NCBI RefSeq assembly: GCF_026003995.1
Contig: NZ_BPIG01000004.1
Location: 248,001 to 312,000 of the forward strand
DNA from: Tepidiforma sp.
Lineage (GTDB): Bacteria > Chloroflexota > Dehalococcoidia > Tepidiformales > Tepidiformaceae
DNA: 64,000 bases
Direction: 5' to 3'
Both the position numbers and the translations under genes were made by a program. The notes under the pieces are model-generated. The model saw nothing but the letters and a program-made list of their open reading frames with translations, ran no database searches and had not been told where the DNA came from. Below are positions 1-7,789 of the stretch, one piece after another; the stretch's first letter is position 1; each line of letters opens with the position of its first letter.

Positions 1-2348
1 ACGAGGCGAAGCGGCTGCTGGAGGCGGGCGTCGACAGCGGGCTGTTCCGCGCGCTGCGGGTGCTGCAGGGCGAGAGCCTCACGATGGCGGGCGACCTCGC
101 GGCGAGCGCGTCGCTGCTGCGGGCGCTGGACGGCGGCGCCGGGACGGACCCCGCGGGGGAGAGCCTCTTCGAGCGGGCGCAGAAGGAGATGCAGCGCTAC
201 TACACGGGCAGCCGCCGGCAGGAGACGGGCGAGCTGCGGGAGGCGCGGGAGAAGGCGAGCGCCGCGGCCGAGGAGGTGGAGCGGCTCGAAGGGCGGCTGC
301 GGGCGCTCGAGGAGAGAGCGCGGGAGATCGAGGCGCTGGAGCCGAGGGCAGTCGAACTCCGGCAGGCGATCGGCGAGCTGGAGCGGCGGGCAGCGGAGCT
401 GGCGGAGCAGGCTGACGCATACCGCGCGGCGCAGCAGGCGGCCGAGCTGGCGCGCACGGAGGCTGCGGCGGCGACGGCGCGGCGGGAGCGGCTCGACGAC
501 GAGGTGAAGCGGCGGGAAACCGCGCGCCGGGAGGCGGAGCGGCTCGCGGGGGAGGCCGAGACCGCGCGCGCCCGGGCCGCGGACCTGCAGGGCACGGTCG
601 ACGCGGCGCGGAGAGCGCTCGCGGAGGCAGAACAGGCCGCCGGGGCCGCGCGGGCGCGGCTGCAGGAACTCGAGCGCGGGGCTGCGCTGGCTGCCAGCGA
701 TTATGCGCACCTGCAGGAGGAGCTGCAGCGGGCCCAGATGCAGGACCGGCTGTCCGCGTACGACGAAGCAGCCGAACGGCAGGCCGCGGCGCAGGCGTTC
801 CTCGCAGGATGCCGCATCGATGCGGGGTTGCTCGACCAGATCGAAACGGCCGCGACGGCGCTGGCGAGGACGGAAGCGCAGCTTCGCTCGGTGACGGCGA
901 AAGTGGAGGTCGAGGGCCCGGCGGATGCGACGGTCTACGTCGACGGGCAACCCGAGACGCTCGCGGGCGGCCTCCTCGCACGCGAGGCAGCGGAAGAGCT
1001 GCGCATCGAGCTGCCGGGCGGGTTCGCGGTCACCGTGCGGCCGTCGCAGAGCCAGGGGCTCCTCGAGCAGCGGCTCAAGGAGCAGCGGGAACAGCTCGAC
1101 CGGCTGCTGGCCGCCGCGGGCGCCGGGAGCGTCGAAGCGGCGCGGGAGCTGGAACAGCGCCGGCGGGAGGCGGCGCGGGAGGTCGAGGACGCGAGCCGGG
1201 TCATGCGGCAGGCGCTCCGCGACCTGCCGGACCGGGCGGACCTCGCCGCGCGGCTCGAGCGAACGCGCCAGCGCGTGGCGGCCTACCGGGCGGAGCATGC
1301 GGCGCGCGGGCTGCCGGCGACGCTCGACGAAGCGCGGCGGGTCAGCGAAGCAGGCGACCGGCAGCTCGCAGCCGCGAAGTCCGCATTGCGGGAGGCTGAG
1401 CAGGCGGTGCACACAGCGCGCGACGCCCTTGCGCGGGCCGAGCGGGAGGCAGCGGCGGCGGACGAACGGGCCGCCGCGCTCGAACGCCAGCTCGAGCAGG
1501 CGCGCGCCGCGCTGGCGGCGGCCGAGGCGGAGCGGCCGATGGCCGCCCTCGATGCCGACCTCGCGGCGGCCCGGGGCGAAGCGGCGCAGGCCGAGGCGAA
1601 GCTGCGGGACGCCGAGCAGCGGCTCCGGGAGCTGGCCGGCGCGGGCGCCGAAGCGGCGGAGGTCGAGCGGGAGCTCGAGGCGGCGAGGAAGGAGCTGCGC
1701 AGCGTCGAGGACCGGGTGGCGGAGGCGCGGGGCGCGCTCCGCCACGAGGGGGAAGGCACCCTGCAGGCGGAGCTCGACGCGTCGCGGAGCAAACTCGAGG
1801 CGGCGACGGTGCGGCTGGAGACCGTCGAACGGCGGGCGCGGGCAGCGCGCTTGCTCGCCGAGACCCTCTCGAAGCACCGCGAAGCGGCGCGGCAGGCGTA
1901 CGGGCCGCTGCTCGGCGAGCGGCTCGCGGCACTCGGGCGGCGCGTGTTCGGCGACGATTTCGAGGTCGACCTGGACGCCGGGCTGGCACCGGCGCGGCGG
2001 CGGCTCGGCGGGACGTGGCTCCACGTGCAGCAGCTGAGCGTCGGGGCGCGGGAGCAGCTCGCCGTGCTCCACCGGGCGGCGTGCGCGGCGGCGGCCGGCG
2101 ACGGCGGCGTGCCGTTCTTCCTCGACGACGCGCTGGGCTGGAGCGACGAGGGGCGGCTGGCGGAGATGGCGCGCGTGCTGGCAGACCTGGCGCGGGAGGT
2201 GCAGGTGGTCGTGCTGACCTGCCAGCCGGGGCGGTTCGCAGCGGCGAACGGGGCGGAGGTCGTGCGGATCGATGGGGGGAGGACGGGGACGGCGGGCCGG
2301 GCTGCGGACGGGCAGGCCCAGGGCGAACTCTTCGCGCGCGGAGACTGA
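1..2348 (+). CDS. SbcC/YhaN-like coiled-coil AAA ATPase, C-terminal part
   Basis: The reading frame is open from the window's left edge, so the N-terminus with the Walker A motif lies outside. What remains is almost entirely charged, Ala/Glu/Arg-rich helix with long heptad-like stretches, interrupted near residue 280 by a short beta-rich segment. The last ~130 residues return to an ATPase head: an ABC-type signature (LSVGAREQL), a Walker B-like FFLDDALGWSD, and a following VVLTCQPGRF strand. This layout matches SMC/SbcC/YhaN-type ATPases used in DNA repair or chromosome handling. A nuclease subunit gene would be expected just upstream but cannot be seen here. The exact subfamily is uncertain. 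Confidence 0.75.
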   Translation, partial: EAKRLLEAGVDSGLFRALRVLQGESLTMAGDLAASASLLRALDGGAGTDPAGESLFERAQKEMQRYYTGSRRQETGELREAREKASAAAEEVERLEGRLRALEERAREIEALEPRAVELRQAIGELERRAAELAEQADAYRAAQQAAELARTEAAAATARRERLDDEVKRRETARREAERLAGEAETARARAADLQGTVDAARRALAEAEQAAGAARARLQELERGAALAASDYAHLQEELQRAQMQDRLSAYDEAAERQAAAQAFLAGCRIDAGLLDQIETAATALARTEAQLRSVTAKVEVEGPADATVYVDGQPETLAGGLLAREAAEELRIELPGGFAVTVRPSQSQGLLEQRLKEQREQLDRLLAAAGAGSVEAARELEQRRREAAREVEDASRVMRQALRDLPDRADLAARLERTRQRVAAYRAEHAARGLPATLDEARRVSEAGDRQLAAAKSALREAEQAVHTARDALARAEREAAAADERAAALERQLEQARAALAAAEAERPMAALDADLAAARGEAAQAEAKLRDAEQRLRELAGAGAEAAEVERELEAARKELRSVEDRVAEARGALRHEGEGTLQAELDASRSKLEAATVRLETVERRARAARLLAETLSKHREAARQAYGPLLGERLAALGRRVFGDDFEVDLDAGLAPARRRLGGTWLHVQQLSVGAREQLAVLHRAACAAAAGDGGVPFFLDDALGWSDEGRLAEMARVLADLAREVQVVVLTCQPGRFAAANGAEVVRIDGGRTGTAGRAADGQAQGELFARGD

Positions 2349-2542
2349 CGTCGCAGGACCGCGCCCGCGTCGCCAGCGACACGGCGAACTCCTCGCGCGC
2401 GGAGACTGACGGGACCGGCTGCAGGGCGAACCTCGCCGCATCCTGCGAACGCTGCGTGCGCGGAGTCTGACGTTCTCGACACCGCCCGCCGGGTGGACGA
2501 CGGCGCGAACCGCCGGCGCGAACCGCCGGCGCGGAGACTGAC
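2322..2542. repeat. Spaced 15-bp repeat copied from the end of the ATPase gene
   Basis: The bases GCGCGGAGACTGAC that end the ATPase gene (its last codons and stop) recur three times downstream. Copies end at 2349, 2410, 2471 (one mismatch, GAGTCTGAC) and 2542, giving spacings of 61, 61 and 71 bases. The first two copies share a longer block beginning GGCGAACT. A further 13-base doublet (GCGCGAACCGCCG) lies at about 2504-2529. The 2349-2689 gap holds no supportable gene. Confidence 0.6.
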
Positions 2543-2624
2543 AGTCCGACGGCGTCTCCTGGAGCCGCCGGCCGTCGGCGTCCCCTGTTCGAGCCGGTGC
2601 TGACCGCGGCGGAGGAGCGGCGGG

Positions 2625-2653
2625 TTGCCTTCGGTCGTGAGACTTCGTATCGT
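2625..2653 (+). promoter_or_regulatory. Sigma70-type promoter of the metal importer operon
   Basis: TTGCCT (2625-2630) and TATCGT (2648-2653) are separated by exactly 17 bases. A start site would fall near 2660, giving a leader of about 30 bases before the ribosome binding site GGAGG at 2679-2683. Confidence 0.6.
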
Positions 2654-2662
2654 AGACAGAAC

Positions 2663-2677
2663 TGATACTCACTCTCA
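2663..2677 (+). promoter_or_regulatory. Fur-family (Fur/Zur/Mur-like) operator
   Basis: TGATACTCACTCTCA fits the 7-1-7 Fur-family box (TGATAAT-n-ATTATCA) at 11 of 14 arm positions. It lies at the expected transcription start, between the -10 box and the ribosome binding site, where a bound repressor would block expression. With a metal-importer operon downstream, metal-dependent repression is the natural reading. Which metal cannot be told from the site. Confidence 0.6.
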
Positions 2678-2689
2678 TGGAGGTGCGGC

Positions 2690-3646
2690 ATGCGCGGGAG
2701 ACTGACCCGGTTCGCAGCGGTGCTCGCGGCGGCGGTGCTCGGGGGCGCGCTGCTCGCGGCCTGCGGCGGCAGCGATAGCGACGGGGGCGACGGGCAGCTG
2801 CGGGTGGTCGCGACGACGACGCAGATCGGCGCGCTCGCGCGGCAGGTGGCGGGCGACCGGGCGCAGGTGGTGACCCTGCTGCAGGCGGGCGCGGACGCCC
2901 ACGACTACGAGCCTTCGCCGCAGGATTCGCGGCGGCTGAAAGACGCGCAGCTCGTGCTGAAGAACGGCATCGGGCTGGACGACTGGCTGGACGGCCTCAT
3001 CAAGAATTCGGGGACGAAGGCGAAGGTGGTCGTCGTGACCGAGGGGATCACACCGCTGGAGGGCGATGACCACGCGCACGACGAGAAGGATGACGGCCAT
3101 GACCGCAGCCACGACGAGGGCGACCCGCACGTGTGGCACGACCCGGAGAACGTGAAGGTGATGGTGCGGAACATCGCCGAGGCGATGGCCGCGGCCGACG
3201 GCGCGAACGCGGCGGAGTACCGAGCGCGGGCGGAGGCCTACGCGGCGAAGCTGGACGAGACGGACCGGGAGATCCGGGCACTGCTCGACCCGATCCCGGC
3301 GGCGAACCGGAAAGTCGTGACGAACCACGAGTCGCTGCAGTACTTCGCGCGGCGGTACGACCTCGAGATCGTCGGCGCGATCATCCCGGGGACGGCGAAG
3401 GATGCGCAGCCCTCGGCGCAGGACCTGGCGCGGCTGACGGACCTCATCCGGGCGGAGGGTGTGAAGGCGATTTTCGCCGAGGCGGAGATCGACCCGAAGG
3501 TCGCGGAGCAGCTGGCGAAGGACACCGGGGTCAAGGTGGTGACGGGGCTGTATGCTGATTCGCTGGGGCCGGCCGGCAGCGGCGCCGACACCGTCGACGG
3601 CATGCTGCTGCACAACGCCCGGCTCATCGCGGAGGCGCTTCGATAG
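2690..3646 (+). CDS. Metal ABC transporter substrate-binding lipoprotein (ZnuA/TroA family)
   Basis: This is a cluster A-I metal-binding protein of 318 residues. It begins with a signal peptide ending in a lipobox (LLAAC), so the mature protein is probably lipid-anchored outside the membrane. A His-containing DAHDYEPSP segment near residue 70 supplies a metal ligand. A His/Asp-rich loop with about eight histidines at residues 125-150, then VWHDPENV, is typical of zinc-binding members. NHESLQYF and EAEIDPKV are further family-like segments. It is the first gene of an importer operon with the ATPase and permease downstream. Zinc is favoured over manganese because of the His-rich loop, but this is not proven. 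Confidence 0.9.
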   Translation: MRGRLTRFAAVLAAAVLGGALLAACGGSDSDGGDGQLRVVATTTQIGALARQVAGDRAQVVTLLQAGADAHDYEPSPQDSRRLKDAQLVLKNGIGLDDWLDGLIKNSGTKAKVVVVTEGITPLEGDDHAHDEKDDGHDRSHDEGDPHVWHDPENVKVMVRNIAEAMAAADGANAAEYRARAEAYAAKLDETDREIRALLDPIPAANRKVVTNHESLQYFARRYDLEIVGAIIPGTAKDAQPSAQDLARLTDLIRAEGVKAIFAEAEIDPKVAEQLAKDTGVKVVTGLYADSLGPAGSGADTVDGMLLHNARLIAEALR

Positions 3647-3699
3647 CTGCGCGGCGGCTCGGCCCGGCGGATGGTGACCGCACCCTGTCGCTCGACGGG

Positions 3700-4425
3700 G
3701 TGGCGGTCGCCTACGGCCACAACCTCGCGGTGTGCGACGTGACGGCGGAGGTGCCGCGCGGGTCGGTCGTGGGGCTCATCGGGCCGAACGGGAGCGGGAA
3801 GTCGACGCTGCTGAAGGCGATCGCGGGGTCGGTGCCGCTCTCGGCGGGGAGCATCCGGTTCGGCGGGCAGCCGGCCGGGCGGTTCGCCGGGCGCATCGCC
3901 TACGTGCCGCAGCGGGAAGAGGTGAACTGGGACTTTCCGGTGACGGCGCGCGACGTGGTCGCGATGGGCCGCTACCGTGCGCTCGGGTGGCTGCGGTGGC
4001 CGGGGCGGCGCGAACGGGCGGCGGCGGATGCCGCGCTCGCGGCGCTCGGGCTCGAGGGGATGGGCGACCGGCACATCACCCAGTTTTCTGGCGGGCAGCA
4101 GCAGCGGATCTTCCTCGCACGGGCCATGGTGCAGGAGCCGGAGCTGGTGCTGCTGGACGAGCCGTTCACCGGGGTCGACGTGCGCAACCGCGAGGTGTTC
4201 CATGCGCAAATCCACCGGTTCGCGGAGGCCGGCGTGACGGTGCTGGTGGCGACGCACGACCTCGATGAGGTGCGGGCGACCACGACCCACGTGCTCCTGT
4301 TGAACCGGCGGATGGTGGCGTTCGGGCCGACGGCCGCGACGTTCACGCCGGCGAACCTGCGGGCGGCGTTCGGCGGGCAAGTGGCGGTGTTCGAACAGGT
4401 GCCGGTCTTCGAGCGGGCGCCATGA
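3700..4425 (+). CDS. Metal ABC transporter ATP-binding protein
   Basis: This is the nucleotide-binding subunit energising the metal importer. Walker A is GPNGSGKST, the Q-loop region follows YVPQREEVNW, the signature is FSGGQQQR, Walker B is LVLLDEP and the H-loop is ATHDLDEV. Only GTG 3700 is an ordinary start codon in this frame after the stop at 3556. However, the first conserved strand (LSLDGVAVAYG) begins five codons earlier, at a CTG (3685). The real start may therefore be non-standard, or a base may be missing. The gene follows the binding protein closely and overlaps the permease by the ATGA arrangement, indicating co-translation. Confidence 0.9.
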   Translation: MAVAYGHNLAVCDVTAEVPRGSVVGLIGPNGSGKSTLLKAIAGSVPLSAGSIRFGGQPAGRFAGRIAYVPQREEVNWDFPVTARDVVAMGRYRALGWLRWPGRRERAAADAALAALGLEGMGDRHITQFSGGQQQRIFLARAMVQEPELVLLDEPFTGVDVRNREVFHAQIHRFAEAGVTVLVATHDLDEVRATTTHVLLLNRRMVAFGPTAATFTPANLRAAFGGQVAVFEQVPVFERAP

Positions 4426-5327
4426 GCTGGCTGACGGAACCGCTCCAGTATGGCTTCATGCAGCGGGCGATGCTCGAGGTGCTCATCATCGGCGCGCTGT
4501 GCGGGCTGGTGGGGAGCTTCGTGGTGCTGCGGGGGCTGGCGTTCATCGGCGATGCGCTGGCCCACGCGGTGTTTCCCGGGGTGGTGCTGAGCTACCTCGC
4601 GGGGCAGAGCATCCTCGTCGGGGCGTTCGGATTCGGGACGCTGACGGCGCTGGGCATCGGGCTGCTGGCGCGGAGCCGGCGGGTGAGCGAGGACACGGCG
4701 ATCGGGGTGATTTTCGCGGCGTTTTTCGCGCTCGGCGTCGTCATCCTGAGCCGGCAGGGCGGGTTCCGGCGCGACCTCGGCTCGCTGCTGTTCGGCAACA
4801 TCCTCGGGGTTTCGATGACGGACGTCATCGTGACGGCGGTCATCGCGGCGGCGGTGGCGGTCATCGTGGCGGCCCTGCTGAAGGAGTTCACGCTGGCGTC
4901 GTTCGACCCGGTGATGGCGCGGACGCTGGGCTACCCGGTCTTCGCGCTGGACCTGCTGCTGCTCCTGCTGGTGGCGGCGACGATCGTGGTGAGCCTGCAA
5001 ACGGTCGGGAACATCCTCGTGCTGGCGCTGGTGGTGACGCCGCCGGCGACGGCGCGGCTGCTGACGGACCGGCTGCTGCGGATGATGGGGCTGAGCATGC
5101 TGACGGCGATGGGGGCAGGGATCGCAGGACTCTATCTCTCGTACCACCTCGGGACGGCGGCGGGCGCGACGATCGTGCTGACAGCGACGGTGCTGTTCCT
5201 GCTGGCGCTGGTGTTCGCGCCGAACCACGGGCTGGTGGCGGGGTGGGTGCACCGGCGGCGGGGGCACCACCACGCGCACCACTACCACCCGGCGGGGGAG
5301 GAGGCCGCGGACGCGGCGAGCCGGTAG
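4422..5327 (+). CDS. Metal ABC transporter permease (ZnuB/MntB family)
   Basis: This 301-residue integral membrane protein has about eight hydrophobic segments and forms the transport channel. Family-like sequence includes GDALAHAVFPGVV in the first third and VGNILVLALVVTPPATA in the second half. The C-terminus carries a His cluster (GHHHAHHYH), which probably binds the transported metal at the cytoplasmic face. Its ATG overlaps the stop of the ATPase gene. A TAGAGT box and a new gene follow within 60 bases, so it is the last gene of this operon. Confidence 0.9.
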   Translation: MSWLTEPLQYGFMQRAMLEVLIIGALCGLVGSFVVLRGLAFIGDALAHAVFPGVVLSYLAGQSILVGAFGFGTLTALGIGLLARSRRVSEDTAIGVIFAAFFALGVVILSRQGGFRRDLGSLLFGNILGVSMTDVIVTAVIAAAVAVIVAALLKEFTLASFDPVMARTLGYPVFALDLLLLLLVAATIVVSLQTVGNILVLALVVTPPATARLLTDRLLRMMGLSMLTAMGAGIAGLYLSYHLGTAAGATIVLTATVLFLLALVFAPNHGLVAGWVHRRRGHHHAHHYHPAGEEAADAASR

Positions 5328-5384
5328 CGAACGGGCCGGGGGCGCGGTAGAGTTCGAGCGCCACTTTTCGGAGGAGTGCCCCTC

Positions 5385-6626
5385 ATGTCCGTTGCAGACC
5401 ATCCGCATGCAGGCGACCGACAGCTGAGCGACGCCGAGATCATGGAGCTCCGCGAGAAGGTGAAGGCCTTCATGGCGGAGCACATCTACCCGAACGAGCC
5501 GTTCTTCCACGCGAACCATCCCCGGCAATCGGCCGCGGGGCGGGAGCGGATGAAGGAGCTGCAGGCGATCACGAAGTCGATGGGGATGTGGGCGCCGCAC
5601 CTCCCGTCGGCGGCGGGCGGCATGGGCATCGGCTTCATGCCCTACGTCTATATGAACGAAATCCTCGGCCGGAGCCCGATCGCGCCGCTGGCGTTCGGCT
5701 CGCAGGCCCCGGACTCGGGCAACGCGGAGATTCTCTGGCAGTTCGGCACGAAGGAGCTGCAGGAGAAGTACATGAAGCCGCTGGTGGCCGGCGAGATCTG
5801 GTCGTGCTACTCGATGACCGAGCCGGAAGTCTCGGGGGCAGACCCGACGGGGCTGCGGACGACGGCGGTGCGCGACGGCGACGAGTGGGTCATCAACGGC
5901 CACAAGTGGTTCACGAGCCAGGCCGAAGGCGCGACGTTCGCCATCGTGATGTGCGCGACGGAGCTGGACCAGCCGCCGCACCGGCGGTTCACGCAGATCG
6001 TGGTGCCGACGGATACGCCGGGCTTCGAGATCGTCCGCCCCGTGCCGGTGATGGGCGAGGTGGAGGGTTCGCACTGCGAAATCCGGTACACGAACGTCCG
6101 CGTTCCGGTGACGAACACGCTCGGCGAGCCGGGGAGCGGCTTCCGGATTGCGCAGAAGCGGCTCGGGCCGGGGCGCATCCACCACTGCATGCGGTGGCTC
6201 GGCCAGATGCAGCGCGCGTTCGAGCTGATGTGCGAATACTCGCTGAAGCGCGAAGTGTTCGGCTCGACGCTCTCGGAGAAGCAGACGGTCCAGAACTGGA
6301 TCGCGGACAGCTATGTCGAGATCCAGGCGGCGCGGGCGCTGACGCTCTCGGCGGCGAAGAAGATCGACCAGGGCGACGAGGCGCGGGTGGAGATCTCGGC
6401 CATCAAGTTCTTCGGCGCGCAGATCCTCCACAACGTCATCGACCGGGCGATCCAGGTCCACGGCGCGCTTGGCGTCTCGGGGGACACGCCGCTCGAGTCG
6501 ATGTACCGGAACGCGCGCGCGGCGCGCATCTACGACGGGCCGGATGAGACGCACCGGATGGTGGTCTCGCGGCGGATCCTGCAGAGCTTCAAGGCCGGCA
6601 ACGGCTGGGATTTCGGCCTGCAGTAG
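5385..6626 (+). CDS. Acyl-CoA dehydrogenase, ACAD10/11-like
   Basis: This FAD enzyme of 413 residues oxidises or dehydrates a CoA thioester. SMTEPEVSGADPTGLRTTA and INGHKWFTSQA are the flavin and substrate binding strands. The C-terminal helical domain has VHGALGVSGDTPLES and RIYDGPDETH, which resemble the ACAD10/11 branch (ADGPDEVH) more than straight-chain dehydrogenases. ATG 5385 is chosen because GGAGGAG sits eight bases upstream. GTG 5376 would overlap that site. A TAGAGT -10-like box lies at 5348-5353. The next gene encodes the kinase-like partner that is fused to this domain in animal ACAD10/11. Confidence 0.88.
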   Translation: MSVADHPHAGDRQLSDAEIMELREKVKAFMAEHIYPNEPFFHANHPRQSAAGRERMKELQAITKSMGMWAPHLPSAAGGMGIGFMPYVYMNEILGRSPIAPLAFGSQAPDSGNAEILWQFGTKELQEKYMKPLVAGEIWSCYSMTEPEVSGADPTGLRTTAVRDGDEWVINGHKWFTSQAEGATFAIVMCATELDQPPHRRFTQIVVPTDTPGFEIVRPVPVMGEVEGSHCEIRYTNVRVPVTNTLGEPGSGFRIAQKRLGPGRIHHCMRWLGQMQRAFELMCEYSLKREVFGSTLSEKQTVQNWIADSYVEIQAARALTLSAAKKIDQGDEARVEISAIKFFGAQILHNVIDRAIQVHGALGVSGDTPLESMYRNARAARIYDGPDETHRMVVSRRILQSFKAGNGWDFGLQ

Positions 6627-6647
6627 GCCCGGCATACGTGGTTCGGA

Positions 6648-6675
6648 CGCCGGGGTCCCGCCGCGGACCCCGGCG
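6648..6675 (+). terminator. Intrinsic terminator after the acyl-CoA dehydrogenase
   Basis: An 11-bp perfect stem (CGCCGGGGTCC / GGACCCCGGCG) encloses a six-base loop and is followed by TTTCGTT. It lies between the dehydrogenase and the phosphotransferase, so read-through into the latter would be reduced or regulated. Confidence 0.65.
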
Positions 6676-6756
6676 TTTCGTTGCAGGGCGAAGGCGAAAC
6701 GGCCAGACTGGCGGGGCCGGCGCGGCCGGCAGAGGAACGACGGCGGGTAGGGACCG

Positions 6757-7749
6757 ATGGAACTGGACGAACTGCAGGCACGGCTCGTGCCGTTCGTGCG
6801 CGAGAAGCTGGGCGACCCGGGAGCGGCGGTCGAGAACGTGAAGAAGGGCCCGGGGCACGCCGGGTTCTCGTACTTCTTCGATGCGGTGCTGTCGAACGGG
6901 GAGCGGCGGGCGTACTTCCTCCGGCTGCCGCCGCCGGGGGTGAAGCTCGAGGGGACGGCCGACCTGATGCGGCAGGTGACGGCGGTGCGCGCGCTCGAGG
7001 GCACGGGGGTGCCGCATGCGCCGATCCTGTGGGCCGGGACGGAGCCGGACTGGTTCGGGCTGCCGTACTTCGTCCAGCCGCGGCTGCCGGGCGACACGCT
7101 GAAAGACGACTACCCGCTGCAGTTCAGCGACGCCCAGCTGCGCGACATGGCGCGGCAGGCGATGGTGGCGCTGGCGGGCATCCACCGGGTGCCGCGGGAG
7201 CGGCTGGGCTACCTCGGCGACTTCTGGGGGTACGAGTTCGACGTCACGCGGTGGGACCGGTTCTACGAGCGGGCGGCGGAGCAGGAGCTGCTGGCGCTGC
7301 AGCCGCGGGTGAAGCAGCTGCTGCTGGAGAAGATTCCCCACGAGGCGCCCATCGGGCTGTACCACGGCGATTTCCAGTGGTCGAACCTGCTCTATTCGTC
7401 GGCGGGCGAGCTGCTTGCGGTGATCGACTGGGAGCTGTGCGGCGTGGGGCCGACGCTGAACGACCTCGGCTGGGTGTGCGCGTTCAGCGACCCGGCGGCG
7501 TGGGCGCACGACCGGGGCAGCCGGATGCCCCACGCGGACGAGCTCGAGGGGTGGTACTGGGAGGCGATGGGGGGCGAGCCGGGCGACATCCGCTGGTGCA
7601 AGGCGCTCGCGGTCTACAAGTTCGCGATCATCAGCGGCTTCAACCTGATGCTGCACCGGCGCGGGAAGCGGCACGACCCGCACTGGGAGGAGATCAAGCC
7701 GTCGATGCAGACGAACATGGAGTACGCGCTCCGGATGCTCGGCGGCTGA
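6757..7749 (+). CDS. APH-family phosphotransferase, ACAD10/11 N-domain-like
   Basis: This protein of 330 residues has the aminoglycoside phosphotransferase / protein-kinase-like fold. The catalytic loop is LYHGDFQWSNLL (HGDxxxxN) near residue 210, followed by the metal-binding VIDWELCGVGPTLNDLGWV. The sequence around it matches the N-terminal kinase domain of ACAD10/11 rather than true aminoglycoside kinases. In that family the domain phosphorylates 4-hydroxyacyl-CoA before the dehydrogenase domain removes the phosphate. Its position behind an ACAD10/11-like dehydrogenase supports that role here. Substrate and activity are inferred. Confidence 0.85.
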   Translation: MELDELQARLVPFVREKLGDPGAAVENVKKGPGHAGFSYFFDAVLSNGERRAYFLRLPPPGVKLEGTADLMRQVTAVRALEGTGVPHAPILWAGTEPDWFGLPYFVQPRLPGDTLKDDYPLQFSDAQLRDMARQAMVALAGIHRVPRERLGYLGDFWGYEFDVTRWDRFYERAAEQELLALQPRVKQLLLEKIPHEAPIGLYHGDFQWSNLLYSSAGELLAVIDWELCGVGPTLNDLGWVCAFSDPAAWAHDRGSRMPHADELEGWYWEAMGGEPGDIRWCKALAVYKFAIISGFNLMLHRRGKRHDPHWEEIKPSMQTNMEYALRMLGG

Positions 7750-7777
7750 CGCGACGGGAGCTGTCGCGAATGGCGGC

Positions 7778-7783
7778 TATGCT
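7778..7783 (+). promoter_or_regulatory. -10 box of a probable leaderless transcript (TATGCT)
   Basis: TATGCT ends exactly six bases before GTG 7790, and no usable Shine-Dalgarno is present. This TAnnnT-six-start geometry is seen at three other genes in the window. Confidence 0.45.
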
Positions 7784-7789
7784 GGAAGA

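Noticed and set aside
3972..7097. Very long minus-strand open frame (over 1000 codons) antisense to the metal importer and acyl-CoA dehydrogenase
   Set aside because: Shadow of high-GC coding on the other strand; the product is Arg/Pro/His-rich without any domain, and the plus-strand genes are clearly real.
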